A stretch of 64,000 bases of DNA from Faecalibacterium sp. An122 (GCF_002160895.1 NZ_NFLL01000009.1:36249-100248); one strand, 5' to 3'; numbered from the stretch's first letter, positions 10,001 to 18,916 are shown. Program-made: numbers and translations. Notes: generated by a model not told the origin, from the sequence alone.

Positions 10001-11584
10001 CGCCATGATGTCGTCGGGGGTGCGGCCGTTTTTCTGTTCGGTGATGATGCTGCTGTTCATAAAGACGGTGCAGCGGCTGCCCAGCTCGGCCGGGTTTTCG
10101 GCCCGGAAGGCTGCGTCGGCGATGTCCTCCACCGGAATCCCCAGCCCGGCGGCAAATTCCGCCAGGAAGGAGCCGCAGCCTGAGGAACAGGCCTCGTTCA
10201 GCAGCATATTGGTGACCACGCCGTCCTTGATCCAGATGGCTTTCATGTCCTGGCCGCCGATGTCCAGCAGGAAGGTGACGTCCGGCAGATAGTGGCAGGC
10301 CGCCGAAGCGTGGGCCACCGTCTCCACCGTGTGATAATCCCCGCCGAAGGCCTTGCTCAGCATCACTTCGCCGTAGCCGGTGGTGCCCAGACCCAAAACA
10401 TCGAGTTTTACACCCTTGGCAGTATACTTTTTGTACATCTCCTGCAGGCCGCGGCGGATCACTTCGATGGGATCGCCCCGGTTGCTGGCGTAGAAGCGGT
10501 CCAGCACCTGCTCGTTCTCGTCCATCAGAACCAGCTTGCTGGTGGTGCTGCCGGCGTCCACGCCGATGTACACCCGCAGGGTGTCCCCGGGCTGGGTTTC
10601 CGGCTCTGCCAGCTGGGGCAGGGTGTGGCTGGCCTTCCAGGCGTCCCGCTCGGCGTCGGAGGCAAAATACCGCTGGGCGGTGTGCTGTTCGGTGACCTCG
10701 GGGGCGGAGGACAGCCGTTCCAGCGCGGTCTCGGGGGTCATGGGAGCGGCCCGGCCGGTGGGCAGGGGATACAGCTCATCCATGGCCAGGGCGGCGCCCA
10801 GGGCCACAATGGTGTCGGCGTTGTCGGGGCGGATGACCTGTTCCGGGGTCAGGCCCAGACGCTCAGCAAACACCCGGATCAGGGTGGGGTTGTAGGTCAG
10901 AGGGCCGCCCTCAAAAATGACCGGCGGGGTCATTTCCAGGCCCTGGGCCAGGCCGCCGATGGTTTGCTTGGCGATGGCGTGGAAGGCAGACAGGGCAATG
11001 TCGGCCCGGCTGGCGCCCTGGTTCAGCAGAGTCTGGATGTCGGTCTTGGCAAAGACGCCGCACCGGCCCGAAATGCTGTAGACCTGCTTGCCCTGGGCGG
11101 CCAGGGCGTCGAACTGCTCGGAGGGAACCCGCAGCAGGGCGGCGATCTCATCGATAAAAGCGCCGGTGCCGCCGGCGCAGCTGCCGTTCATCCGCATGTC
11201 GGAGGTGGTCAGGGTGCCGTCCTCCTCCTGGCGGAAAAAGATGACTTTGGCGTCCTGGCCGCCCAGCTCCACGGCGGTGCGGGCGGCAGGGTAGAGGGCG
11301 CGGACGGCGGCGCCGTTGGCCACCACTTCCTGCACGTAGCAGGCGCCCATCTGGTCGGCCAGGGGCCGGCCGCCCGAGCCGCACACCGCAATCCGCATGG
11401 GCAGCCCGGCGAACTTTTCACACACGGCGCTCAGCAGCTCGCAGAGGGTGCGCCGCTGCTCGGCGTGGTGGCGCTGGTAGCGGCGGAACAGAATCTGCCC
11501 GGTCTGCCGGTCGGTGAGGACGGCCTTGACGGTGGTGGAGCCAATGTCCAGGCCGAGACTTAAACGTTTCATGATCTCTTTCAT
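7079..11584 (-). CDS. Fused acyl-CoA dehydratase activase (BcrA/BadF/HgdC type, double ASKHA plus DUF2229)
   Basis: 1,501 residues. The relatives are ATP-dependent activators (archerases) that inject an electron into 2-hydroxyacyl-CoA dehydratases or benzoyl-CoA reductase. ASKHA half 1 starts with LGLDIGSTTVKA (about 10-21) and has Cys136 (NGSCAGGTGAF) and Cys175 (SGRCGVF). Half 2 starts with IGVDAGSTTSK (about 340-350) and has Cys466 (EACSSGC) and Cys505 (GSRCTVF). A CxxCxxxC motif (630, 633, 637) opens the DUF2229 region, followed by an HgdB-like part. The tail after about 1,450 is Ala/Pro/Arg-rich and basic. No dehydratase subunit gene is adjacent, so the client enzyme is unknown. The start (ATG 11584 or ATG 11572) is uncertain because neither has a good ribosome-binding site. 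Confidence 0.88.
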   Translation of the reverse strand: MKEIMKRLSLGLDIGSTTVKAVLTDRQTGQILFRRYQRHHAEQRRTLCELLSAVCEKFAGLPMRIAVCGSGGRPLADQMGACYVQEVVANGAAVRALYPAARTAVELGGQDAKVIFFRQEEDGTLTTSDMRMNGSCAGGTGAFIDEIAALLRVPSEQFDALAAQGKQVYSISGRCGVFAKTDIQTLLNQGASRADIALSAFHAIAKQTIGGLAQGLEMTPPVIFEGGPLTYNPTLIRVFAERLGLTPEQVIRPDNADTIVALGAALAMDELYPLPTGRAAPMTPETALERLSSAPEVTEQHTAQRYFASDAERDAWKASHTLPQLAEPETQPGDTLRVYIGVDAGSTTSKLVLMDENEQVLDRFYASNRGDPIEVIRRGLQEMYKKYTAKGVKLDVLGLGTTGYGEVMLSKAFGGDYHTVETVAHASAACHYLPDVTFLLDIGGQDMKAIWIKDGVVTNMLLNEACSSGCGSFLAEFAAGLGIPVEDIADAAFRAENPAELGSRCTVFMNSSIITEQKNGRTPDDIMAGLCRSIIKNVFTKVVRIPNTDVLGSRIVVQGGTFKNDAVLRALEQYLGCTVTRAPYPGEMGAIGAALLTKRQAEANGNPASHFIGFEALDTFTYTQSQNEPCPFCQNHCTRTVIRFPSGESFVTGNRCERGEILGDPKDSAVQARVRQTNQNIQSIPNLFALREKLLFADYDAPALAPDRGVTIGIPRVLSFWETMPFWNAFWRSLGFKIQLSGKSTRPLYEEGLSAVTSDTVCFPAKLVHGHLRDLAKRKVDRIFMPSITTVQPEGTASTSESMCAVVKGYPIVIRNSDDPQKRWGIPFDAPLFHWHRRADRDRQLTDYMAATFGIDKELTRRAIALGDAAQTSFSDQLKAAGQAVLDRCHAENRYAVVLASRPYQNDELVNHALPDLFVSLGIPVLTNDSLPDVNKVDLSRSRLDIVNNYHARMLASAVLAARDDCLEYVQIVSFGCGHDAYLSDEITRMMHEISGKSPLILKLDESDAQGSLRIRVRSFVETAALRRAQGARAEVHPLPDPYPVKFTKADIQERVVLVPNTSHAFCRVMSAAFAAQHVRAVPLEVGREEAIRLGKQYVHNDICFPAQIVIGEILAALRSGKYDLDHTGVAMAKYIGDCRLTHYSALLRKALDDAGFAQIPILTNDDKDSHNMHPGFKMNLASSFNLVFSLPMIDVMEELLRKIRPYEKVPGAADQAFETGMDDIVDGMTRHGIPGLKKGFEKAIDRMKAVEYDRSNPRPTVLIVGEYLLNFHPGANHDIEKYLETNGFEIIEARMTDVIRKTYFYMDAQIKEYHISKPLGEKIWYRTADEVFNAAHAMTDSIAKRHPLYHRAARMQDIVRASDPIIHHTFDAGEGVLIPAEILHHAKEGCRSFIILQPFGCLPNHVVGRGVAKRLKEIYPDAQILPLDYDPDVSFANLENRLQMLIMTEKARRPTSAPAQESAGQTPPAPPAAASGAQPRKRAASARRGSRTAAVVPVQS

Positions 11585-11881
11585 TGTATACCCATATTTA
11601 TAAATCCAAAAAGGTTGTCTGGCGTCTCGAACGGACCCGTCGGGGTATATCGTTCGATATCATACAGAATAACACCCCATTATGAACATTTCAATGTTTT
11701 GAGGGATAACGGGCTGGATTTTGTCGCTTTGCTTAGAATTCATACGAATAAAGCAATCTTTTTGGGCTGGATGCAAAGAGCCTCCCCGCGTATGTATGTG
11801 AATTTTACACAGAAAACCGCCTTTTTACATTGGACGGCAAAACAGGCTGTTACTTTTTACCAAAGTTTTGCGCAGACATGG
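11585..11881. other. Divergent intergenic region with a short palindrome
   Basis: Upstream of both the activase (minus) and the alkaline phosphatase (plus). It contains the dyad ATATCG-TT-CGATAT at 11647-11660, a possible operator, about 65-75 nt before the activase start. Two TTTACA hexamers (11804, 11824) are 20 bp apart, which does not fit the 11-bp Pho-box phasing. No ORF is credible. Confidence 0.4.
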
Positions 11882-11910
11882 TTTCACCAAAAAGCGGCTT
11901 AGGATACAAT
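11882..11910 (+). promoter_or_regulatory. Possible promoter of the alkaline phosphatase gene
   Basis: TTTCAC (11882-11887), a 17-nt spacer, TACAAT (11905-11910). The -10 is good and the -35 weak, consistent with an activated promoter. It leaves a leader of about 115 nt. Confidence 0.45.
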
Positions 11911-12031
11911 AAAGCCGTCCCAAAGAGGACCCGGGATCACCCGGGGAACAAGACATGAGGGCCCGAACAGATGGGCCGGGGCAGGGCTGCGAGGCCCGCC
12001 GCATATTGGGTACGAGAGAAAGGAAATTGGT

Positions 12032-13573
12032 ATGAAGAACGTGAAATTTTCCCGCCGCAGCTTCCTGAAGGCCGGCGCTGCCGCCTCGGTGGCCAGCCTG
12101 GTGGCTGCCAATGCCGCCGTCGCCTCGGCCGCCGAGCCCAAGGCTGCCGCCCAGGAGAACGGCCTGTTTGACGGTATGTTCGGCGGCAAGACCCCCAAGT
12201 ACATCTTCCTGTTCATCGGCGACGGCATGGGCGTGGCCCAGATCCAGTCCGCCTCCTTCTACAAGGGCACCGTCGAGAACAACGGCGCTGTGACCCCCGC
12301 CGAGCTGAGCTTCATGAAGTTCCCCTTCGTCGGCAGCGTCACCACCTATGACTCCACCTCCTTCTGCCCCGACTCCGCTTCCACCGCCACCTCCATCGCT
12401 TCGGGCGAAAAGACCGAGTCCGGCGTCATCAACATGACCCCCTGGACCCGTGACGTCCCCTTCGAGACCATCGCCGAGAAGCTGCACAGCCAGAAGGGCT
12501 ACAAGGTCGGCATCCTGAGCACCGTCAACATCGACCACGCCACCCCCGCTGCCTTCTACGCCCATCAGGCCAGCCGCAAGAACTACTACGAGATCGGCGA
12601 GGAGCTGGCCAACAGCGGCTTTGAGTACTTTGCCGGCGGCGACTTCCAGGATCCCCGCGGCGGCGCCGTCTCCAACTACGACATGGCCATCGCCAAGGGC
12701 TACAAGCTGGTCACCACCCAGGCCGGCGCCGCTGCCCTGAAGGCCGGCGACAAGGCCCTGGTCATCGCCGAGCAGCGCGCCGACGCCGCCGCCATGAACT
12801 ACTCCATCGACGCCGCCGCCGGCGAGTGGCAGCTGTCCGACTACGTCCGCAAGGGCATCGAAGTGCTGGATAACCCCAACGGCTTCTTCATGATGGCCGA
12901 GTCGGGCAAGATCGACTGGGCCTGCCACGCCAACGACACCGCCGCCTCCATCCACGATGTGCTGGAGATGAGCAACGCCGTCCAGGTGGCCGTCGACTTC
13001 TACAACCAGCACCCCAACGACACCCTGATCCTGGTCACCGCCGACCACGAGACCGGCGGCATGACCATCGGCTTCACCACCACCAACTACGACACCTATC
13101 TGACCAACCTGACCAAGCAGACCATGTCCTTTGTCAAGTTCGACAGCATCATCGACACCCTGCGCGCCCAGGGCGCTTCCTTCGAGGCTGCCATGGCCGA
13201 GGCCAAGAAGGCGTTCGGCCTCATCACCGCGAATGATGCCGACGCCGCCAACCCCGAGTACGAGAACCTGATCCTCACCGACTACGAGCTCGAGGGCCTG
13301 CGCACTGCTTACGAGCGCAGCATGACCGTCGGCGCCGCCGGCCAGGGCGACATGACCCAGCGGGATTACGAGCTGTACGGCACCTATCAGCCCTTCTCGG
13401 TCGAGCTGTGCCATGTGCTGAACCACAAGTCCGGCATGGACCACACCACCTGGAGCCACACCGGCGCCCCCGTCAACATCTACGCTGTGGGCGCAGGCTC
13501 CGACAAGTTCACCGGTGCTTTCGACAACACCGAGATCTTCCACAAGCTGGCTGAGCTGACCGACGTGAAGTAA
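12032..13573 (+). CDS. phoA: Tat-exported alkaline phosphatase
   Basis: 513 residues. The signal peptide has twin arginines (FSRRSFLKAG), a hydrophobic core and an Ala-rich end (AVASAAE), so it is probably a secreted Tat substrate. The mature enzyme has the metal-binding FLFIGDGMG and the nucleophile motif PDSASTATSIASG (about residues 112-124, Ser in DSAST). It also has ESGKIDWACHAND and TADHETGGM, the zinc-ligand motifs of the PhoA family. It hydrolyses phosphate monoesters outside the cell. AAAGGAAA precedes the ATG. Codon use is strongly C-ending even for this genome, suggesting high expression. It stands alone, followed by a strong terminator. Phosphate control is expected but no regular Pho box is visible. 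Confidence 0.92.
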   Translation: MKNVKFSRRSFLKAGAAASVASLVAANAAVASAAEPKAAAQENGLFDGMFGGKTPKYIFLFIGDGMGVAQIQSASFYKGTVENNGAVTPAELSFMKFPFVGSVTTYDSTSFCPDSASTATSIASGEKTESGVINMTPWTRDVPFETIAEKLHSQKGYKVGILSTVNIDHATPAAFYAHQASRKNYYEIGEELANSGFEYFAGGDFQDPRGGAVSNYDMAIAKGYKLVTTQAGAAALKAGDKALVIAEQRADAAAMNYSIDAAAGEWQLSDYVRKGIEVLDNPNGFFMMAESGKIDWACHANDTAASIHDVLEMSNAVQVAVDFYNQHPNDTLILVTADHETGGMTIGFTTTNYDTYLTNLTKQTMSFVKFDSIIDTLRAQGASFEAAMAEAKKAFGLITANDADAANPEYENLILTDYELEGLRTAYERSMTVGAAGQGDMTQRDYELYGTYQPFSVELCHVLNHKSGMDHTTWSHTGAPVNIYAVGAGSDKFTGAFDNTEIFHKLAELTDVK

Positions 13574-13653
13574 ACCGCGTCCCGGCTCTCCCAAAACAAA
13601 ACACGAGACTCCTTCTTCCTTAATCTTCTTAACATACACCAGGCATACATGCT

Positions 13654-13700
13654 AAAGCCCCCGCCCAACACCGCGCGACACGGTGCAGGCGGGGGCTTTT
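13654..13700. terminator. Terminator between phoA and mscL
   Basis: AAAGCCCCCGCC (13654-13665) pairs with GGCGGGGGCTTT (13688-13699), with T-runs on both strands. It serves the convergent phoA (plus) and mscL (minus) genes. Confidence 0.85.
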
Positions 13701-13723
13701 CGGTTTGAAAAAATCAAAAAGTG

Positions 13724-14155
13724 TTACGGGGCAGGGGGATCAATCATCGAGGTGCAGTGGGGGCAGCGGGTGGCCTTGATGGAGATCTCGCTCTGGCAAT
13801 AGGGGCAGATGCGGGTGGTGGGAGCGGCAGGGGTCTCCTTTTTCTTGCGGAAGGAGGCGGCCTTGTTGGCCGCTTTGATCACCACAAACAGGGACAGGGC
13901 GACGATCAGGAAATTGATGACGGCATTGAGAAAGGACCCGATGCCGATGGATACCTGCCCCACCTGAATCACCACATGGGAGAAATCCATGTTGAAAAAC
14001 AGGCCGATGACAGGGGAAATGATGTCGTTGACCAGGGAATCCACAATGCTCTTGAAGGCGGCGCCAACCACGACGCCCACAGCCATGTCCAGCACGTTGC
14101 CGCGCATGGCGAAAGCCCGGAATTCCTTGAAAAAACGCTGGATGCCTTGGGTCAT
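13724..14155 (-). CDS. mscL: Large-conductance mechanosensitive channel MscL with a C-terminal zinc ribbon
   Basis: 143 residues. The MscL core is clear: the N-terminal amphipathic helix (KEFRAFAMRGNVLDMAVGVVVGAAF), the pore helix TM1 (about 20-45) and TM2 (about 72-96). The protein opens under membrane tension to release solutes during hypo-osmotic shock. After a basic linker (FRKKK) the usual C-terminal helical bundle is replaced by a double CxxC zinc ribbon (Cys117, 120, 131, 134). AGGAGG lies upstream of the ATG. It follows the M3 peptidase gene by 24 nt and may be co-transcribed with it. The channel call is firm; the purpose of the ribbon is unknown. Confidence 0.93.
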   Translation of the reverse strand: MTQGIQRFFKEFRAFAMRGNVLDMAVGVVVGAAFKSIVDSLVNDIISPVIGLFFNMDFSHVVIQVGQVSIGIGSFLNAVINFLIVALSLFVVIKAANKAASFRKKKETPAAPTTRICPYCQSEISIKATRCPHCTSMIDPPAP

Positions 14156-14179
14156 AGGGTAATGATTCCTCCTGAGGGA

Positions 14180-15871
14180 TTAGATCTGGTGCTCCGCAAT
14201 CCAATTTGCCACCGGCTGGGCGATGGCCTTGACGCTGCCCTCCTCAAAGGGGGTGCGGAGGCCGGCGGTCTCGCACAGCTCAGTGTAGCTGGCGGTGCCG
14301 CCGCGGCGGCAGAGCCGGAGATACCGCTGCCATGCGTCGGCGTGGTCGGCCTCGTTCAGCAGGAAGAACTGGAGAGCCGCCATGGTGGACAGGCAGTAGT
14401 CGATATAATAGAAGGGGCACTCGTAGATGTGGAGCTGACGCTGCCAGCCTGCGCCCCGGCCGTAGAAGGGCAGACCGTCAAAGTCGATCCAGGGACGGTA
14501 CTTCTTCTCCAGCTTGAGCCAGACGTCGTTGCGCTGGTCGGGGGTCAGGTTGGGGTGCTGGTACATGATATGCTGGAACTCATCCACTTCACAACCATAG
14601 GCCAGGAAAATCAGGCTCTCCTCGGTGTGGGTGAGGGCGTACTTGGGGGTGTCTGCGCCGAACAGCAGATGATGCCAGGGGGCGGTGAGGAACTCCATGG
14701 CCATGGAGTGGATCTCGGCGCTCTCCATGCTGGGGCACTTCAGGTCCTCGGGCATGGCCTCGTCCAGGGCGGCCAGATAGCCCTCGAAGGCGTGGCCGGC
14801 CTCATGGGTCAGGACGTCCACATCGGCGGCGGTGTCGTTCCAGTTGGCAAAGATAAAGGGGGCCTTGTAGGTGGGCAGGATGGTCATATAGCCGCCGTTG
14901 GCCTTGCCGGGACGGCTGAGGACGTCAAACAGCTCGTTGTCCTGCATGAAGTCGATGAACTCGGCCGTCTCGCTGCTGAGCTCGTGGTACATGGTGCGGG
15001 CAGCGTCCATGCGCACCTGATAGCCCTTGACCGGGACGGGGTTGCCGTCGGGAAAAGCTACGTTCAGGTCGGCAAAGGTGGGGTGCTCGATGCCGGCGCG
15101 GCGGGCGCGGCGGGCCACCACTTCGGCCAGCAGAGGCACCACGTCCCGGGCCACCTGGTCCCGGAAGATGCGGATTTCCTCGGGGCCGTAGCCGATGCGG
15201 TTCATTCGGGCATAGGACAGTTCGCTGTAGTCCTTGTAGCCCAGGATGGCGGCCTGCTGGTTCAGGTTGTGGACGGTGCGCTCGTACAGCTCGTCGAACT
15301 CGCCGCGGTGGGCGTCGAAATAGCTGGCCTCGGCCTCAAAGGCAGCGCGGCGGACGGCGGGGTCCAGGCTCTGCTTGTAGGGGCCCAGCTGGGGGATGGT
15401 GAGCTGCTGGCCGTCCAGCTCCACCAGAGCGCCGCCGTACAGACGCTGGTACAGGCTGGAGATGGTGTTGGCCTCCTGCTGAAGGGCGGTGACCCGGCTG
15501 TCCACCGACAGGACTGCGTTGCGCATGCCGGGTACGCAGGTGGAACCGTAGGCAGCGGTGAGGGCGTCCAGATGGGGATTGGCCAGGATGGCGCGGTAGA
15601 TCTCGGTGACGGCGTTGGAAACGGCAGGGCCGTTGGCGTCGAAGAAGTCCTGCTCAGCCTGCCAATAGGGATCGCGGGTGTCGCAGGTATAGTGGATGTT
15701 GGCCAGGTTGGCGGCGGTGGTGTAGTCGGCCATGGCGGCGCTCTGGTCGTAGTAGAGTTTCACCAGAGCCTCGTCGGAGTCGGCCGCGGCTGCGTCGGCG
15801 GCAAACTGGGCGCACCGCGCCAGAATGGCGTCAATATCGGGGCGTGCATAAGGCATTTCACTGAATTTCAT
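14180..15871 (-). CDS. pepF: M3-family oligoendopeptidase (PepF type)
   Basis: 563-residue zinc metallopeptidase, probably cytoplasmic, that cuts short peptides. The catalytic HEAGHAFEGYLA motif (HExxH plus a downstream Glu in MESAEIHSMAMEF) lies at about residues 350-385. The length fits the shorter M3 oligoendopeptidases. AAGGAG lies about 11 nt before the ATG at 15871. There is no signal peptide. The gene is first in a two-gene minus-strand unit with mscL. Confidence 0.9.
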   Translation of the reverse strand: MKFSEMPYARPDIDAILARCAQFAADAAAADSDEALVKLYYDQSAAMADYTTAANLANIHYTCDTRDPYWQAEQDFFDANGPAVSNAVTEIYRAILANPHLDALTAAYGSTCVPGMRNAVLSVDSRVTALQQEANTISSLYQRLYGGALVELDGQQLTIPQLGPYKQSLDPAVRRAAFEAEASYFDAHRGEFDELYERTVHNLNQQAAILGYKDYSELSYARMNRIGYGPEEIRIFRDQVARDVVPLLAEVVARRARRAGIEHPTFADLNVAFPDGNPVPVKGYQVRMDAARTMYHELSSETAEFIDFMQDNELFDVLSRPGKANGGYMTILPTYKAPFIFANWNDTAADVDVLTHEAGHAFEGYLAALDEAMPEDLKCPSMESAEIHSMAMEFLTAPWHHLLFGADTPKYALTHTEESLIFLAYGCEVDEFQHIMYQHPNLTPDQRNDVWLKLEKKYRPWIDFDGLPFYGRGAGWQRQLHIYECPFYYIDYCLSTMAALQFFLLNEADHADAWQRYLRLCRRGGTASYTELCETAGLRTPFEEGSVKAIAQPVANWIAEHQI

Positions 15872-16300
15872 GAGCGTTCATTCTCCTTCCTTGTGGCCCC
15901 GTGGGGGGCTTTATCCTGCCATTAGGATACCACAACCGAATGCAAAAGAAAAGCCGGGCACAAAAAAGTAAAAGTGAAATCCTTTCAGCCGGTGCAAGTG
16001 GGCATGAATACTCACTTTTTGGCTTTAATCAAGTACAGTGGTGAAGACGCCTGAACCGGCGCCCTGACGCCCCGGCTTGGGGCTGTATCCCTGCCGTGAA
16101 ATATAGCCGGTGTGCCTGTTCCCAGTGGAAACGCCGTACCCGGTGGGCCGGAAAAGCGCCTTGTCCCAGCCGGAGACAGAACCCCGGCCCAGCCATGGAA
16201 AATCCTTTCTTTTATCTAAGGAAAAACCTCTTTTTCGGAAGAACCGGTGCGGCGTGCCGGTGCTGTGAACAGCAAAGGGAGAGAGGAATAAAACGGCAAG
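15872..16300. other. Gene-free structured intergenic region
   Basis: No credible ORF. It holds several inverted repeats. AAAAGTGA at 15969-15976 pairs with TCACTTTT at 16012-16019; read on the minus strand this hairpin is followed by ACTTTTTT. GGGGCTGT (16078-16085) pairs with ACAG-AA-CCCC (16176-16185) and encloses further GC-rich hairpins. On the minus strand TTCCGA with TAGATA about 16 nt later (around 16215-16240) could be a weak promoter. Together they could give a minus-strand RNA of roughly 245 nt. I could not assign it to a known RNA family. Confidence 0.35.
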
Positions 16301-16336
16301 AAAAAATCCCCGCCCCGGAGTAGGAGCGAGGATTTT
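16301..16336 (-). terminator. Minus-strand intrinsic terminator
   Basis: On the minus strand a 14-bp stem (16336-16323 with 16316-16303, two G-U pairs, loop 16322-16317) is followed by T residues complementary to 16301-16306. It could end the folT-folC transcript after passing through the repeat element, or a separate RNA. Confidence 0.7.
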
Positions 16337-16427
16337 GTGTGGCATAGGTGTTTACGCTTGGTATAGATCGAAATGGAATTAACTCTCAGAACGCATTGGC
16401 TTGCGGGAAATGGCATTTTCCAGCAGT

Positions 16428-16524
16428 TTGCATCGTACCGTGCCGCAGGCACAAACGTAACGAACGAGCCGGAGCGAAACGGCTCCGCGGAACCTTCGGA
16501 GACCCGGAAACTGTATGGTACACA
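16428..16524. repeat. 97-bp structured direct repeat, copy A
   Basis: It matches 16647-16743 at about 92 of 97 positions with no gaps. The ends carry GTACC and GGTAC. Inside are GTGCC-GCA-GGCAC and GAGCCG/CGGCTC stems. The differences between copies cluster in one short segment (about 16453-16468) between the two stems. Confidence 0.85.
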
Positions 16525-16544
16525 TTGAAACCTCTTGCGCTTAG

Positions 16545-16644
16545 CCGATTTTTGCGGCGCGCCGCGGTGGTCGCTTGCAAAAATCGGAGCGCTGCGCCAG
16601 CCATAGCTCCCTGTTTCGTCCACAGGACGCGGTCGCTATGGCTG
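16545..16644. repeat. Two inverted repeats between the direct-repeat copies
   Basis: CCGATTTTTGC at 16545-16555 pairs with GCAAAAATCGG at 16577-16587 (11 bp). CAGCCATAGC at 16598-16607 pairs with GCTATGGCTG at 16635-16644 (10 bp), with a nested CCTGT/ACAGG. With the flanking 97-bp repeats they make one compact, fully structured block of about 316 bp. No transposase or ORF is present. Confidence 0.8.
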
Positions 16645-16646
16645 CC

Positions 16647-16743
16647 TTGCATCGTACCGTGCCGCAGGCACAGACGCAGCGAGGGAGCCGGAGCGAAACG
16701 GCTCCGCGGAACCTTCGGAGACCCGGAAACTGTATGGTACACA
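16647..16743. repeat. 97-bp structured direct repeat, copy B
   Basis: Second copy, 219 bp downstream of copy A start-to-start, ending 16 bp from the folC stop codon. It carries the same internal stems and terminal GTACC/GGTAC. Confidence 0.85.
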
Positions 16744-16759
16744 GTAAAAAGTCTTTTGC

Positions 16760-18024
<1,265 letters not shown>

Positions 18025-18028
<4 letters not shown>

Positions 18029-18564
18029 TCCGAACGCCTCCCGTTCAGGCTGCCCCGGGCTGCGGCCATCAGGCTGTGATTGGCCAGCAGGGCCCGCATC
18101 AGGAACCATTCCGCCACCGACAGGATCAGGGCGTTGGGAATGCGGGCGGCCAGCACGCTCCAGGGATAGCCATAGAACAGCCACAGGGCCAGCGAATTCA
18201 AAATCATGGAACCGATGACGTGGCCCAGCAGGATGCCGCCGGCCAGTCGGACGCCGTCCCGGCGGGCGGGCAGGTAGCGCCAGCCCAGACCGGCAAACAG
18301 GCCCACGGCGCCGGCCCCCAGGGTGATCAGGGGATTGATGGCGTAGCCGGCCAGGACGCCGCCGATGATGTCGGCGATGGCGCCCACGGCGAAGCCGGCT
18401 GCCGGTCCGAACAGGACCGCCGCCAGCACCACCGGCAGGCTGCCCAGGTTGAACCGCAGAAAACCGGTGGAAATGCTGAACACCCGGCTGAACACGATGC
18501 TCATGGCGATGAGCAGGGCACAGAAGGTCAGACTGCGAAGGGATTTGGGACGATTCGGATTCAT
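18025..18564 (-). CDS. folT: ECF transporter S component for folate
   Basis: 179-residue membrane protein with about six hydrophobic segments. RFNLGSLPVVLAAVLFGPAAGFAVGAIADIIGG (about 38-70) is typical of FolT S components, which bind folate and use a shared EcfAAT energising module (not in this window). The ATG at 18564 has AAGGAGG 9 nt upstream. The same frame is open further upstream, but that part is the riboswitch and terminator and is not coding. Regulation by a THF riboswitch plus coupling to folC makes folate the most likely substrate. Confidence 0.9.
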
Positions 18565-18600
18565 GGCAATGCCTCCTTTTCTGAATCCAGCCAGAGGAGG

Positions 18601-18651
18601 ACAAAGAAACGGCCCTCCCCATGCGACAAAACCGCACAAAGGAGGGCCGTG
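18601..18651 (-). terminator. Expression-platform terminator of the THF riboswitch
   Basis: ACGGCCCTCC (18609-18618) pairs with GGAGGGCCGT (18641-18650). On the minus strand it is followed by TTCTTTG, 37 nt before the folT start. It is placed to stop transcription when the aptamer is occupied. Confidence 0.85.
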
Positions 18652-18713
18652 AAATCCGGCAGCGTTCACACCGGGCCACGGGCATACCGCGGCCCGCGCC
18701 CAGGTCCATGCAG

Positions 18714-18810
18714 CAGCGGGATGCAGGCTGTGCACCGCGGGAAAACTTCGCCTTCGTCCGCAGCACAACTCCCCGTTGATGCGGCACTTAACGCGCACAG
18801 CCTTACTCTG
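18714..18810 (-). promoter_or_regulatory. Tetrahydrofolate (THF) riboswitch aptamer
   Basis: Read on the minus strand it has GAGTAA, the P2 arm GGCTGTGC (18802-18795), the conserved core GCGTTAAGTG, the P3 arm CCGCA (18784-18780) with TGCGG (18762-18758), and ACGAAGGCG. It then has GCGGTGCACAGCC closing P2 (18733-18726) and TGCATCC-CGCTG. Core words, order and pairing match the THF riboswitch class found before folT and folC in Firmicutes. It precedes exactly those two genes and a terminator, so folate end-product repression is expected. Confidence 0.93.
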
Positions 18811-18916
18811 TTGATCTTTTGGCAATCAGGGGGCCGGGATGGCCCCTTCCGGCCGGGCGGCCGGCATCCGCCCTGCCGGGGCGGACGGCGGCAGGCGGAT
18901 GGCCTGCACTGTCTGT

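Noticed and set aside
7031..10183. A roughly 1,050-codon open frame antisense to the activase gene
   Set aside because: Same shadow effect; the minus strand holds the ASKHA and DUF2229 motifs.
11804..11829. Pho-box-like TTTACA pair upstream of phoA
   Set aside because: The two hexamers are 20 bp apart, not a multiple of 11, and lie too far from the promoter to be convincing.
16036..16200. RNase P, SRP or 6S RNA in the structured intergenic region
   Set aside because: ACAGAACCCCGG recalls the RNase P CR-V segment, but the partner CR-I (GGAAAGTCC-like) is missing, and no SRP or 6S core sequence is present.
16386..16742. Open frames running through the 97-bp repeats on both strands
   Set aside because: They only repeat the structured element in translation and have no ribosome-binding sites; such frames in repeats are often mis-annotated as small proteins.
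18565..18825. In-frame upstream extension of folT
   Set aside because: It would translate the THF riboswitch and its terminator; the ATG at 18564 has a near-perfect ribosome-binding site.
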